Source of the DNA: Gammaproteobacteria bacterium
Lineage (GTDB): Bacteria > Pseudomonadota > Gammaproteobacteria > Pseudomonadales > Pseudohongiellaceae
NCBI GenBank assembly: GCA_016762995.1
Contig: JAESUT010000008.1
Coordinates: 1 to 21,231 of the forward strand
Reading direction: 5' to 3'
Length of the DNA: 21,231 nucleotides
In this document: piece by piece, positions 15,381 to 21,231 of the stretch
Numbering within the stretch: the stretch's first letter is position 1
Layout of the letters: each line of letters starts with the position of its first letter
Program-made: the position numbers and the translations under genes
Notes under the pieces: generated by a model
Told to the model about the DNA's origin: nothing
Databases searched by the model: none
What the model saw: only the letters and a program-made list of their open reading frames with translations

Positions 15381-15698
15381 TTACATTGACATGTCCATTA
15401 CCGGCGCCACTTCGATAGTGCCGCCGACAGTAATATGTGGAGATTCACTTGCCATTTTTAGTGCCGTATCCATATCGGCAGCTTGAATGACGGAGTAACC
15501 CGACAACGGATTGGAACCTCCATTTTCAACAATACCTGTGGAGCTGGCCGTTCTAGAATTTCCCACAGCTAGACCGCGATCGATCACCGCCTCACCAAGC
15601 CCTTCCATCCAAGCCAGCCAGTCCACCATATGAGCCTGACCTTCTTCTGGGGAGATGAATTTGGGGCCACCGTGATAAGCAAAAACATATTTCTGCAT
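15381..15698 (-). CDS. YCII-related domain protein
   Basis: This 105-residue protein starts MQKYVFAYHGG, has a central GYSVIQAADMDTALKMA segment and ends in a GGTIEVAPVM strand. These are the usual marks of the YCII-related (DGPF-type) ferredoxin-like small proteins. GAGG lies well placed before the ATG. Biochemical roles of this family are mostly undefined; some members are dehalogenase- or isomerase-like and many accompany regulators. It is divergent from a TetR-family regulator, and two palindromes lie in the shared promoter region, so it is the likely target of that regulator. Confidence 0.8.
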   Translation of the reverse strand: MQKYVFAYHGGPKFISPEEGQAHMVDWLAWMEGLGEAVIDRGLAVGNSRTASSTGIVENGGSNPLSGYSVIQAADMDTALKMASESPHITVGGTIEVAPVMDMSM

Positions 15699-15724
15699 AA
15701 TAAACTTCCTCTTTTTGAAGTTAA

Positions 15725-15736
15725 AACATTAATGTT
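15725..15736. promoter_or_regulatory. Candidate regulator site, 12-bp palindrome
   Basis: AACATTAATGTT is a perfect palindrome in the YCII-tetR divergent region. It shares its AACAT half with the larger palindrome at 15757-15782. Confidence 0.45.
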
Positions 15737-15756
15737 GGATTGATAATAACTTGCAT

Positions 15757-15782
15757 CTAAATATGTTAAAGAACATATTTAG
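15757..15782. promoter_or_regulatory. Candidate TetR operator
   Basis: This is a perfect inverted repeat, CTAAATATGTT-AAAG-AACATATTTAG, with 11-bp arms and a 4-bp spacer. It is centred between the divergent YCII-like and tetR genes. The size and position fit an operator for the adjacent TetR-family protein controlling both genes. Confidence 0.65.
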
Positions 15783-15814
15783 TTTGTAGTTATGACCACT
15801 CGGGGAGGATGTGC

Positions 15815-16408
15815 ATGCCATATAGCTCAGAGCATAAAAGCCAGACACGAGCCAGAATAGTCGAAGCGGCAAGGATTCTGTTTAACCACCACGGCTTCGA
15901 TAACGTTACCATCGATCAAATCATGGAAGCAGCAGGGATGACTCGTGGAGGTTTTTACAATCACTTCAAAAGCAAGCAGGAACTCTATGGGGAAGCTGTT
16001 TCTAGCTTTTTGATGGGCAGGGGTGCCGAATGGAGAGCCGATGCCGGAGTCGATCCTAGGTCACCTAGCCCGGAAATGGTCATGCAGATGGTCAAAAGCT
16101 ATTTGTCAGATGAACACATGGGCGATATTGACGGTCAATGTCCGATGATTGCGTTGCCTTCTGATGTTGCACGAGCAAATGAGTCTGTTCGCGAAGCATA
16201 TCAAGGACTCCTCGAATCAATGGTCTGGCTATTTGAACAATGTATTGGCGGCAATGATGAGGGGACAAGAAAACAGGCATTGACGTTGGCAGCACTGTGC
16301 GTGGGTGGCATGACCCTAGCCCGATCAATGAAAGATAGCGCACTGGCACAAGAGATCCGGGAGGCGGCGCTTGAAAGCGCTAATCGAGTATGGGCCGAGG
16401 AAAACTAA
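15815..16408 (+). CDS. TetR/AcrR-family transcriptional regulator
   Basis: A start at 15815 is preferred because GGAGG (15804-15808) lies 6 bases upstream; the ATG at 15809 directly abuts the ribosome site. The 197-residue protein has the N-terminal TetR helix-turn-helix (ARILFNHHGFDNVTIDQIM, then AAGMTRGGFYNHFKSKQEL) and a helical ligand-binding C-terminal domain with several Cys and Met residues. Such proteins repress neighbouring genes until they bind a small molecule. It is divergent from the YCII-like gene and probably autoregulated through the palindromes between them. The ligand is unknown. Confidence 0.92.
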   Translation: MPYSSEHKSQTRARIVEAARILFNHHGFDNVTIDQIMEAAGMTRGGFYNHFKSKQELYGEAVSSFLMGRGAEWRADAGVDPRSPSPEMVMQMVKSYLSDEHMGDIDGQCPMIALPSDVARANESVREAYQGLLESMVWLFEQCIGGNDEGTRKQALTLAALCVGGMTLARSMKDSALAQEIREAALESANRVWAEEN

Positions 16409-16419
16409 CAGGAAAGGAA

Positions 16420-16444
16420 GGGGGCACTAATAACTTTATAACTT
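16420..16444 (-). repeat. 25-bp inverted repeat, right copy
   Basis: This is the counterpart of 15139-15163, in opposite orientation, with one mismatch. It starts 12 bases after the tetR stop codon and is preceded by GGAAAGGAA, echoing AAAGGAA at the left side (near 15100). Confidence 0.85.
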
Positions 16445-16536
16445 AACCAAGAAGCTCGTTCCAATCTGCCTCTTCGCTGAAATGCCTTCCTTTTGAAATC
16501 CACTTTGACACAGCCATTTAACTCTGTGTAAACGAG

Positions 16537-16568
16537 GCATAACAATCAAATAAAAAAGGTCGTTATGT
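16537..16568. repeat. Cassette-boundary-like repeat (attC-like, short)
   Basis: GCATAAC (16537-16543) and GTTATGT (16562-16568) pair at 6 of 7 positions. The left part, CATAACAATCA plus an A-rich tract (16538-16560), is repeated with 19 of 23 matches at 17200-17222, just after the antitoxin gene. At 32 bases it is shorter than a normal integron attC site. Confidence 0.35.
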
Positions 16569-16588
16569 AGGCCAACATCGAGCTGTCA

Positions 16589-16617
16589 TTGACTGAATGT
16601 ATCCATGCGGATACACT
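16589..16617 (+). promoter_or_regulatory. Promoter with embedded operator for the toxin-antitoxin pair
   Basis: TTGACT (16589-16594), a 17-base spacer and TACACT (16612-16617) form a good sigma-70 promoter. The palindrome TGTATCC-ATGC-GGATACA (16598-16615) covers the spacer and -10, as expected for autorepression by an HTH antitoxin. A further half site, TGTATC, lies at 16625-16630. Confidence 0.65.
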
Positions 16618-16623
16618 GCTAAT

Positions 16624-16920
16624 GTGTATCAACTTAAAGAGACAGATTATTTTGTAAAGTGGCGCTCCAAGATTAAGGATACAAAGGCCCTAGCACGCAT
16701 CTTTATTCGCTTGGAGAACGTTCGCCTAGGACATTTCGGTGACTCCAAGTCACTTAAGGGCGGACTACATGAGCTTCGAATACATATTGGGAAAGGCTAT
16801 CGCATTTACTATACCAAGAAAGGAAATTTGGTAATTCTCCTCCTTAGCGGAGGCACTAAATCGAACCAATCTAAAGATATTGAACGAGCTAGAGAAATAC
16901 TGTCGGAATTGAGGTCATAA
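16624..16920 (+). CDS. RelE/ParE-superfamily (HigB-like) toxin
   Basis: The protein has 98 residues from the GTG at 16624, reading (M)YQLKETDYFVKW, which matches the normal start of this toxin family. An upstream ATG (16597) would lie between the -35 and -10 boxes and add nine unusual residues. Landmarks are HFGDSKSLKGGLHELRIH and GKGYRIYYTKKG, whose basic and aromatic residues form the mRNA-cleavage surface in RelE-like toxins. The role is a translation-dependent or free mRNA interferase, neutralised by the antitoxin encoded 2 bases downstream. Toxin-first order is as in higBA. If the promoter is read correctly, the message begins at or very near the GTG, giving a leaderless transcript. Confidence 0.85.
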   Translation: MYQLKETDYFVKWRSKIKDTKALARIFIRLENVRLGHFGDSKSLKGGLHELRIHIGKGYRIYYTKKGNLVILLLSGGTKSNQSKDIERAREILSELRS

Positions 16921-16922
16921 GT

Positions 16923-17204
16923 ATGGTTAAAGTAACTGATTTTGACGTTAGCGAATCTCTCGACAACGAAGAGCTAATTGCTGAGTATCTTTCAGCAGCA
17001 CTAGAAGATGAAAATCCCGATATATTCCTTGCTGCGGTGGGTCATGTTGCAAAGGCTAGAGGTATGTCGGAGATCGCTAGAAAATCTGGCTTAGGTCGAG
17101 AAAGCCTCTACAAAGCATTCTCTCCTGGGGCAAAACCTAGGTACGAAACTGTGCAAAAGGTTTTAGGCAGCCTCGGCGTAAAAGTGCATATCTCCACCAC
17201 ATAA
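16923..17204 (+). CDS. HigA-like/putative addiction-module antidote protein
   Basis: This 93-residue protein is of the addiction-module antidote type. An N-terminal segment (FDVSESLDNEELIAEYLSAA) is followed by a helix-turn-helix: MSEIARKSGLGRESLYKAFS, then a family-typical PRYETVQKVLGSLGVKV. It binds and neutralises the preceding toxin and probably represses the operon through the palindrome in the promoter. The start lies 2 bases after the toxin stop, with GAGG within the toxin end as ribosome site. The two genes are a standard pair, and such modules are frequent passengers of mobile DNA. Confidence 0.87.
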   Translation: MVKVTDFDVSESLDNEELIAEYLSAALEDENPDIFLAAVGHVAKARGMSEIARKSGLGRESLYKAFSPGAKPRYETVQKVLGSLGVKVHISTT

Positions 17205-17252
17205 CAATCAGGTCAAAAAGATGCATTTCGAAGCATTGACACCCCGTTAGAA
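17199..17252. repeat. attC-like structured repeat after the antitoxin gene
   Basis: ACATAAC overlaps the antitoxin stop, followed by GGTCAA...GATGC, a TTTCGA loop, GCATTGACACC and finally GTTAGAA. The arrangement (outer TAAC/GTTA, inner GGTCAA against TTGACACC with extra bases, central ATGC/GCAT hairpin, about 54 bases in all) resembles an integron attC site. The outer boxes deviate from the RYYYAAC/GTTRRRY consensus. Confidence 0.35.
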
Positions 17253-17291
17253 AAAATTGTTGCCGTATCCTCCGATATAGGAAGCCATAAG

Positions 17292-17660
17292 ATGGACACT
17301 GTAGAGATCGATCAACAAGGACTTCATGAACTCCTGTTCATTTCAATTGAGCACATTGACACAGCATTCAACTATTGGGTGTCCGTTACTTTTGCTCTCA
17401 TAATTGCAGCACATTTCGTTGGTCGGAATCTGAATGCGCGAGAAACATATACATTGGTTGGGCTGTATGCGGGTTTTTGTATCGTCTACGCTGGCCGTAT
17501 AGTTTTTTCAGGACTAATGGCATCTAAGTACACCGAAGCAATAAATGTTCTAGTGCCACCCGGCTATATGAACTTGTTGGGGATTATGAGGTATCCGGTA
17601 TTTATATTTGGTAGCTTTGCTGCAGCATATTTTCTAATAAAAACAGAAAAAGAAAAATAG
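17292..17660 (+). CDS. Small membrane protein of unknown function
   Basis: The protein has 122 residues with three or four predicted membrane helices (about 29-45, 54-75, 88-100 and 102-116) and a lysine-rich tail (KTEKEK). It starts with a polar, acidic segment, MDTVEIDQQ. No family was recognised. The ATG has only a weak upstream ribosome site (AGGAAG, 17279-17284). It sits between the toxin-antitoxin pair and a 52-residue membrane protein, in the same orientation, and is followed by GTTAGGCC (17682-17689), which resembles an integron core site. Codon use looks ordinary. It is probably a real gene because of its length, orientation and coherent membrane topology. Confidence 0.6.
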   Translation: MDTVEIDQQGLHELLFISIEHIDTAFNYWVSVTFALIIAAHFVGRNLNARETYTLVGLYAGFCIVYAGRIVFSGLMASKYTEAINVLVPPGYMNLLGIMRYPVFIFGSFAAAYFLIKTEKEK

Positions 17661-17724
17661 TGGGCGAGTCTAGTTATTAAAGTTAGGCCAACACAATTGG
17701 CAATATCTTCAGGGAAATTCTGTT

Positions 17725-17883
17725 ATGGCTAGATCAGGTCGCGAAGCAGCAAGATATGGAATAACGTTCGGTGCCGCCTTAGCAATTGCCATTTCTTGGA
17801 GTGTCAATGAATCTGTATTGTGGGCAATTCTTCATGGGTTTTTGTCTTGGTTCTACGTGATCTGGCATGTAGTAACTAGATAA
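17725..17883 (+). CDS. 52-residue hydrophobic small protein
   Basis: This short frame starts MARSGREAARYGITFGAALA and continues through a hydrophobic segment (IAISW, then SVLWAILHGFLSWFYVIWHV) that could form one or two membrane helices. AGGGA lies 10 bases upstream of the ATG. Short proteins with this SVN-WAILHG-L-WFYVIW pattern recur in bacterial genomes as conserved hypotheticals, from memory and not checked here. Function unknown. It is preceded by TAGGCCAACA, repeated from the upstream edge of the toxin-antitoxin unit. Confidence 0.65.
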   Translation: MARSGREAARYGITFGAALAIAISWSVNESVLWAILHGFLSWFYVIWHVVTR

Positions 17884-17924
17884 TTCCATAACTCGGAGTG
17901 TAATTAGTGGCCCAAACCAATGCT

Positions 17925-17982
17925 CACTAACTGATCAAAAAATAATCCCTCCACCGCCTATAACAATTTCCCTCAGTTAGTG
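17925..17982. repeat. Perfect 10-bp inverted repeat with 38-base loop
   Basis: CACTAACTGA (17925-17934) and TCAGTTAGTG (17973-17982) pair perfectly. The total length is 58 bases. It may be a third cassette-boundary-like site or a regulatory structure; the inner part shows no second stem, which argues against a working attC. Confidence 0.4.
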
Positions 17983-17993
17983 GTAATTTCCCT
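17965..17993 (+). promoter_or_regulatory. Direct repeat upstream of the CHRD-PQQ operon
   Basis: AATTTCCCT occurs at 17965-17973 and again at 17985-17993, exactly 20 bases apart (two helical turns), about 65-90 bases before the CHRD gene. This is the spacing of tandem activator sites. No clear -35/-10 pair was found. Confidence 0.35.
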
Positions 17994-18056
17994 ACCTGCT
18001 TTTAGTTAACCTAATTGCTATCAACACCCTAAGAATAACCGCGCCAAGAGGTAGCT

Positions 18057-18521
18057 ATGAAACTCGGCCATAAGACTTTTCCATCACTTGTAACATCCTT
18101 CGTCTGTACTCTTTCTTGCACTCTCGCACTGATTTTTTCTGTGAGTGCAGTGGCACAATCGGAAACTTTTCGGGCGAGGCTTTCGCCAATGCCTACTACC
18201 CCACAAACGGTTACTACAATTACTGGCGAGGGTGAGGTGATTCTGACACTCGATGGCAATATGCTCACGGTCAGCGGCAATTTCGCCGGCATGAACTCGG
18301 CTGCCACAATGGCTCATGTGCACAATGGTCCACCGGCTCAGCCCGGCCCAGTGGTTCACCAGCTCGAGGTGACAAAGATGACTGGCGGCGAGATCAGCGC
18401 CGTATTGGAGCTCAGCGATGAGCAGGTCACGGCGCTGCGTAATAACGAGCTGTATATCCAAGTGCACAGCGAATCGAATCCTCCCGGCGAGTTGCGCGGC
18501 TGGGTTTTTGCCAGAAATTAA
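18057..18521 (+). CDS. Exported CHRD-domain protein
   Basis: The protein has 154 residues. A signal peptide (hydrophobic LVTSFVCTLSCTLALIF, cut near AVAQ|SE) is followed by one CHRD domain. Family features are the LTVSGNFAGM strand, MAHVHNGPPAQPGPVV, the LSDEQVTALRNNELYIQVHS segment and the NPPGELRGWV end. CHRD domains were first seen in chordin and also occur in many secreted bacterial proteins; their ligand is not established. AGAGGT precedes the ATG. The stop is 12 bases before the start of the PQQ lipoprotein gene, so the two are almost certainly co-transcribed, which suggests a shared periplasmic process. Confidence 0.9.
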   Translation: MKLGHKTFPSLVTSFVCTLSCTLALIFSVSAVAQSETFRARLSPMPTTPQTVTTITGEGEVILTLDGNMLTVSGNFAGMNSAATMAHVHNGPPAQPGPVVHQLEVTKMTGGEISAVLELSDEQVTALRNNELYIQVHSESNPPGELRGWVFARN

Positions 18522-18533
18522 TTGAGGTCTAGC

Positions 18534-20645
18534 ATGAAAATAATCTCTAAGAACACTACTCGCGCACTTGTCGCGTCTGCCCTAGCTCTGCTACTAACGG
18601 CCTGCGGCGGAGAGAGCAGCCAACAAACTACGGCATCTGCAGCCTCCGTGACCTTTAACTCACAGGCGGAAATTGGCGCTGAGACATTCGCCAGCAACTG
18701 CGCTGCCTGCCATGGTGCGAACCTAGAGGGCACTACACTAGGCCCGATACTCACCGGGAATTCTTTTGTGCAGCGCTGGGGAACACAGACTCCAGCGCTA
18801 CTGCTGAACAATATTCAGGCGAATATGCCCCCCGGTGGGAACGACGGCATAAGCGACGAGGACTACACCAATATTGTTGCGCATATATTGTCTTCCAACG
18901 GTGTAGACACCATTACCGAGGCGCTCACCGCGAGCACCGATTTTGAAATCGCTGACAATATCTCTCAGGTTGTTGCACGGCGCGCGCGCCCCGAACCAGA
19001 GCCGCCGCAGGGTGTTACGGTTGCCGGCACCATAGAAAACTTCATCCCTGTTACCGATGCCATGCTGGAGAATCCAGACCCAGCCGACTGGCCTATGCAC
19101 CGCCGCAACTACTACGGCCACAGTTACAGCCCATTGAGTCAAATCAACACCGATAACGTCGGCGGCATGACTCTAGCGTGGGTTTGGAACATGTATGAAG
19201 GCGATTCGGAACCTGCCCCGTTGGTCTATAACGGCATCATGTATCTGATTAACCCAGGCAACGTAATCCAGGCTCTGGACGCGGCTACCGGCGAATTGAT
19301 CTGGGAGAACTGGGCAGGCCCAGCGAACCGTCAAGACATGCGCAATATCGCTATCTACAATGACATGATCATTCAGGCTACTACCGATGCGCGCTTGATA
19401 GCACTCGATGCGGCTACCGGCGAGCAGGTCTGGGAGACAGAGGTTGCCGATGCCAGCAAGGGCTTCTCTAATTCCAGCGGGCCTATAGTCGCCGACGGCA
19501 AGGTTATTCTCGGCCTCGCAGGTTGTGCGCGCTACATACCCGAAGATTGCTACATCAGTGCACACGACGCTAACACCGGCGAGCTAGAATGGCGCTTCAA
19601 TACTATCGCCAAGGCGAATGAGCCCGGCGGTGATACCTGGGGCGAACTACCCGACCTGTTTCGTGCGGGTGGCGAGACATGGATTACCGGCAGTTACGAC
19701 CCTGATCTCAAGCTGACCTACTGGGGCACAGCACAGCAGAAACCTTGGGTACCAGTTAGTCGTCACCTGACGATCAATGACGTGGGTCTGTTCACAAATT
19801 CTACGGTCGCTGTGAGCGTTGACACGGGTGAGCTTGATTGGTTCTTCCAACACGTACCCGCTGAGGCGCTAGATTTAGATGAGGTATTTGAACGCATCCT
19901 AGTGAACCGTGGCGATGAGAAATTGGTGTTCTCACTGGGTAAGTACGGGATTCTGTGGAAGAACGACAGAGTCACGGGTGAATTTCAGGCCTACAAGGAA
20001 ACTGTTTTTCAGAATGCCTTTACCGACATCGACGATGAGACTGGACTGGTTACCTACCGTGAAGACATTCAAAATGCGAAGTTAAACGAATGGACGTCAG
20101 CCTGTCCTAGCAGCGCCGGCGGTAAGGATTGGCATTCGATGACCTACCATCCGCCTACTGGCACATTGATCGCTCCGCTGAGCCAGACGTGTCTGGAGAA
20201 CGCCGCACGAGAAGTGGCGTTAGTGCAGGGTGGCGGCGGACTCGCTGCTAGCCGTAAATTCTTCGAGATGCCAGGAACGGATGGCAACCTCGGCAAGATC
20301 GGCGCCTATAACGTAGATACCATGGAAGAGGTGTGGAGCTATCAGCAGCGCGCATCGTTTCATACTGGCACGATGTCGACTGGCGGAAACTTGGTATTCG
20401 TTGGCGACCTAGACCGACGCTTTAAGGCCTTCGATGTAACTACCGGCGAGATCGTTTGGGAGACTAGACTGGGCACCTCTGTTCAGGGTCACCCCGTTTC
20501 CTTCGCTGTAGATGGCAAGCAATATATTGCGGTAACGGCGGCGCTTGGTGGAACTAGCCCACGTTCGGTGCCAGCGGTAATTCTTACAGAGATCAAATAT
20601 CCGCGCTCAGGAAATGCCGTGTATGTGTTTGCCCTTCCTGACTAA
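18534..20645 (+). CDS. Lipoprotein quinoprotein dehydrogenase with N-terminal cytochrome c domain (PQQ-dependent alcohol dehydrogenase-like)
   Basis: The ATG at 18534 is chosen (GAGG 6 bases upstream; an in-frame TTG at 18522 lies before it). The 703-residue protein has a lipoprotein signal (LLTAC, Cys24) and a class I cytochrome c domain with CAACH at 56-60 and a probable axial Met98 (NMPPGG). From about residue 180 comes an eight-bladed PQQ propeller with W-docking repeats such as ALDAATGELIWE, ALDAATGEQVWE and FDVTTGEIVWE. GSYDPDLKLTYWGT is the region of the catalytic Asp in methanol/ethanol dehydrogenases. It should oxidise an alcohol or similar substrate in the periplasm and pass electrons via its own heme. 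The adjacent-cysteine ring of classic enzymes was not seen. Substrate unknown. Confidence 0.9.
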   Translation: MKIISKNTTRALVASALALLLTACGGESSQQTTASAASVTFNSQAEIGAETFASNCAACHGANLEGTTLGPILTGNSFVQRWGTQTPALLLNNIQANMPPGGNDGISDEDYTNIVAHILSSNGVDTITEALTASTDFEIADNISQVVARRARPEPEPPQGVTVAGTIENFIPVTDAMLENPDPADWPMHRRNYYGHSYSPLSQINTDNVGGMTLAWVWNMYEGDSEPAPLVYNGIMYLINPGNVIQALDAATGELIWENWAGPANRQDMRNIAIYNDMIIQATTDARLIALDAATGEQVWETEVADASKGFSNSSGPIVADGKVILGLAGCARYIPEDCYISAHDANTGELEWRFNTIAKANEPGGDTWGELPDLFRAGGETWITGSYDPDLKLTYWGTAQQKPWVPVSRHLTINDVGLFTNSTVAVSVDTGELDWFFQHVPAEALDLDEVFERILVNRGDEKLVFSLGKYGILWKNDRVTGEFQAYKETVFQNAFTDIDDETGLVTYREDIQNAKLNEWTSACPSSAGGKDWHSMTYHPPTGTLIAPLSQTCLENAAREVALVQGGGGLAASRKFFEMPGTDGNLGKIGAYNVDTMEEVWSYQQRASFHTGTMSTGGNLVFVGDLDRRFKAFDVTTGEIVWETRLGTSVQGHPVSFAVDGKQYIAVTAALGGTSPRSVPAVILTEIKYPRSGNAVYVFALPD

Positions 20646-20699
20646 AACGTTCTAAGACGCATTAGAATAGCAAATATTTAGCTAGTAAGACTTTCACCC

Positions 20700-20732
20700 G
20701 AAGCCTGATCCGTCATCGACAGATCAGGCTTC
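20700..20732 (+). terminator. Probable terminator hairpin after the PQQ dehydrogenase gene
   Basis: This is a perfect 11-bp stem, GAAGCCTGATC with GATCAGGCTTC, and an 11-base loop, 55 bases after the stop codon. The following bases (AATCGTTATCGTTG) are only mildly T-rich, so it is an imperfect intrinsic terminator or an mRNA-stabilising hairpin. Confidence 0.5.
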
Positions 20733-20804
20733 AATCGTTATCGTTGTGGTTATCTTCCGCCAGTAAGAGACATTGACCCAGCCCCCATACTAGGAGAAAC
20801 CAAC

Positions 20805-21231
20805 ATGGCACAACGTTTTGATGAAATGAACCCAGGACATATTGCCTTTATCGAACACCAGAAACTCTTCTTCGTCGGTACTGCTGCGAACGATGGCACG
20901 ATCAATGTCTCTCCCAAGGGATGGGATAGCCTGCGAATTCTCGGACCGAATCGTATCGTCTGGCTAAACATTACCGGCAGCGGCAACGAGACAGCTGCAC
21001 ATCTGGCACAGAACGAGCGCATGACCATGATGTTCTGCGCGTTCGATGGCAACCCCAAGATCCTGCGTCTATACGGCAAGGCAGTGGTAGCTCATCCGAG
21101 AGATGAACAATGGGCTGAGCTAGCTAAACTCTTCAAGCCCCATAAAAGTGCCAGGCAGTATGTGGATTTTGAGATCGATCTAGTGCAGACCTCCTGCGGC
21201 TACGGCGTACCCTTCTATGACTTTACGGGCG
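20805..21231 (+). CDS. Pyridoxamine 5'-phosphate oxidase-like flavoprotein, 3' truncated by window edge
   Basis: The frame is open from the ATG at 20805 to the last base, giving 142 residues. TAGGAGA lies 7 bases upstream. Features of the split-barrel PNPOx-like family are FIEHQKLFFVGTAANDGTIN followed by VSPKGWDSLRI, then GSGNETAAHLAQNERMTMMF and LYGKAVVAHP. Members bind FMN or F420/heme, and many act on small redox substrates or are uncharacterised; the true pyridoxamine phosphate oxidase PdxH is a different, longer branch. It lies after the PQQ gene hairpin and appears to be a separate unit. The C-terminus is missing, so exact subfamily is open. Confidence 0.85.
   Translation, partial: MAQRFDEMNPGHIAFIEHQKLFFVGTAANDGTINVSPKGWDSLRILGPNRIVWLNITGSGNETAAHLAQNERMTMMFCAFDGNPKILRLYGKAVVAHPRDEQWAELAKLFKPHKSARQYVDFEIDLVQTSCGYGVPFYDFTG

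Noticed and set aside
16597..16623. Upstream ATG as start of the toxin
   Set aside because: It falls between the -35 and -10 boxes inside the operator and adds residues not typical of the family.
18084..18467. 127-codon minus-strand frame opposite the CHRD gene
   Set aside because: A shadow of the well-supported CHRD gene; its translation is rich in His and Cys without domain features.
18798..19565. Long minus-strand frames opposite the PQQ dehydrogenase
   Set aside because: Antisense shadows of a clear quinoprotein gene; no ribosome sites or recognisable motifs.
1..21231. CRISPR array, tRNA, rRNA, phage or conjugation genes
   Set aside because: No regularly spaced repeats, no cloverleaf and no phage or transfer protein motifs were seen on reading.

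Overview
The window reads as chromosomal DNA of a Gram-negative bacterium, most likely a marine-type gammaproteobacterium. The inference rests on periplasmic and lipoprotein signal peptides, Tat signals, cytochrome c fusions, a PQQ dehydrogenase, a tannase-like esterase and YedK, FghA and RND homologues. No rRNA or tRNA marker is present, so the taxonomic guess is soft. Genes are dense and mostly intact, in short operons on both strands.

Layout. 1-1.25 kb: the C-terminal part of an RND-superfamily exporter, cut by the window edge, followed by the remains of a Tat-exported gene with a stop at codon 2. 1.6-3.45 kb: a Tat-exported M19 dipeptidase-like protein (minus) divergent from a RidA-family protein with a signal peptide (plus). 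3.47-3.66 kb: a nested palindromic repeat and a clean bidirectional terminator. 3.69-5.4 kb: a three-domain secreted protein (cysteine-less redoxin fold, cytochrome c, PHM-like copper monooxygenase). 5.6-6.4 kb: an inositol-monophosphatase family enzyme.

6.57-10.49 kb is the highlight. Four tightly spaced plus-strand genes encode a GtrA-family membrane protein, a DprE1-like FAD oxidase, a DprE2-like short-chain reductase and a HAD phosphatase-UbiA prenyltransferase fusion. Together they match the mycobacterial route from polyprenyl phosphate and PRPP through polyprenylphosphoryl ribose to polyprenylphosphoryl-D-arabinose (DPA), plus the candidate flippase. This predicts that the organism makes a D-arabinofuranose-containing surface glycan or glycoprotein. 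No arabinosyltransferase lies in the window.

10.5-12.07 kb: S-formylglutathione hydrolase and a YedK/SRAP protein (minus). 12.16-15.06 kb: two exported esterases, tannase/feruloyl-esterase type and SGNH/GDSL type. 15.1-18.0 kb is an accessory patch. It holds a YCII-like gene and a divergent TetR regulator bracketed by a 25-bp inverted repeat, then a HigBA-like toxin-antitoxin pair, a small membrane protein and a 52-residue protein, with attC-like repeats between them. 18.06-20.65 kb: a CHRD-domain secreted protein and a cytochrome c/PQQ lipoprotein dehydrogenase in one operon. 20.8 kb to the end: the start of a pyridoxamine-phosphate-oxidase-like flavoprotein.

All functional statements come from reading motifs by eye. 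No database search was run.
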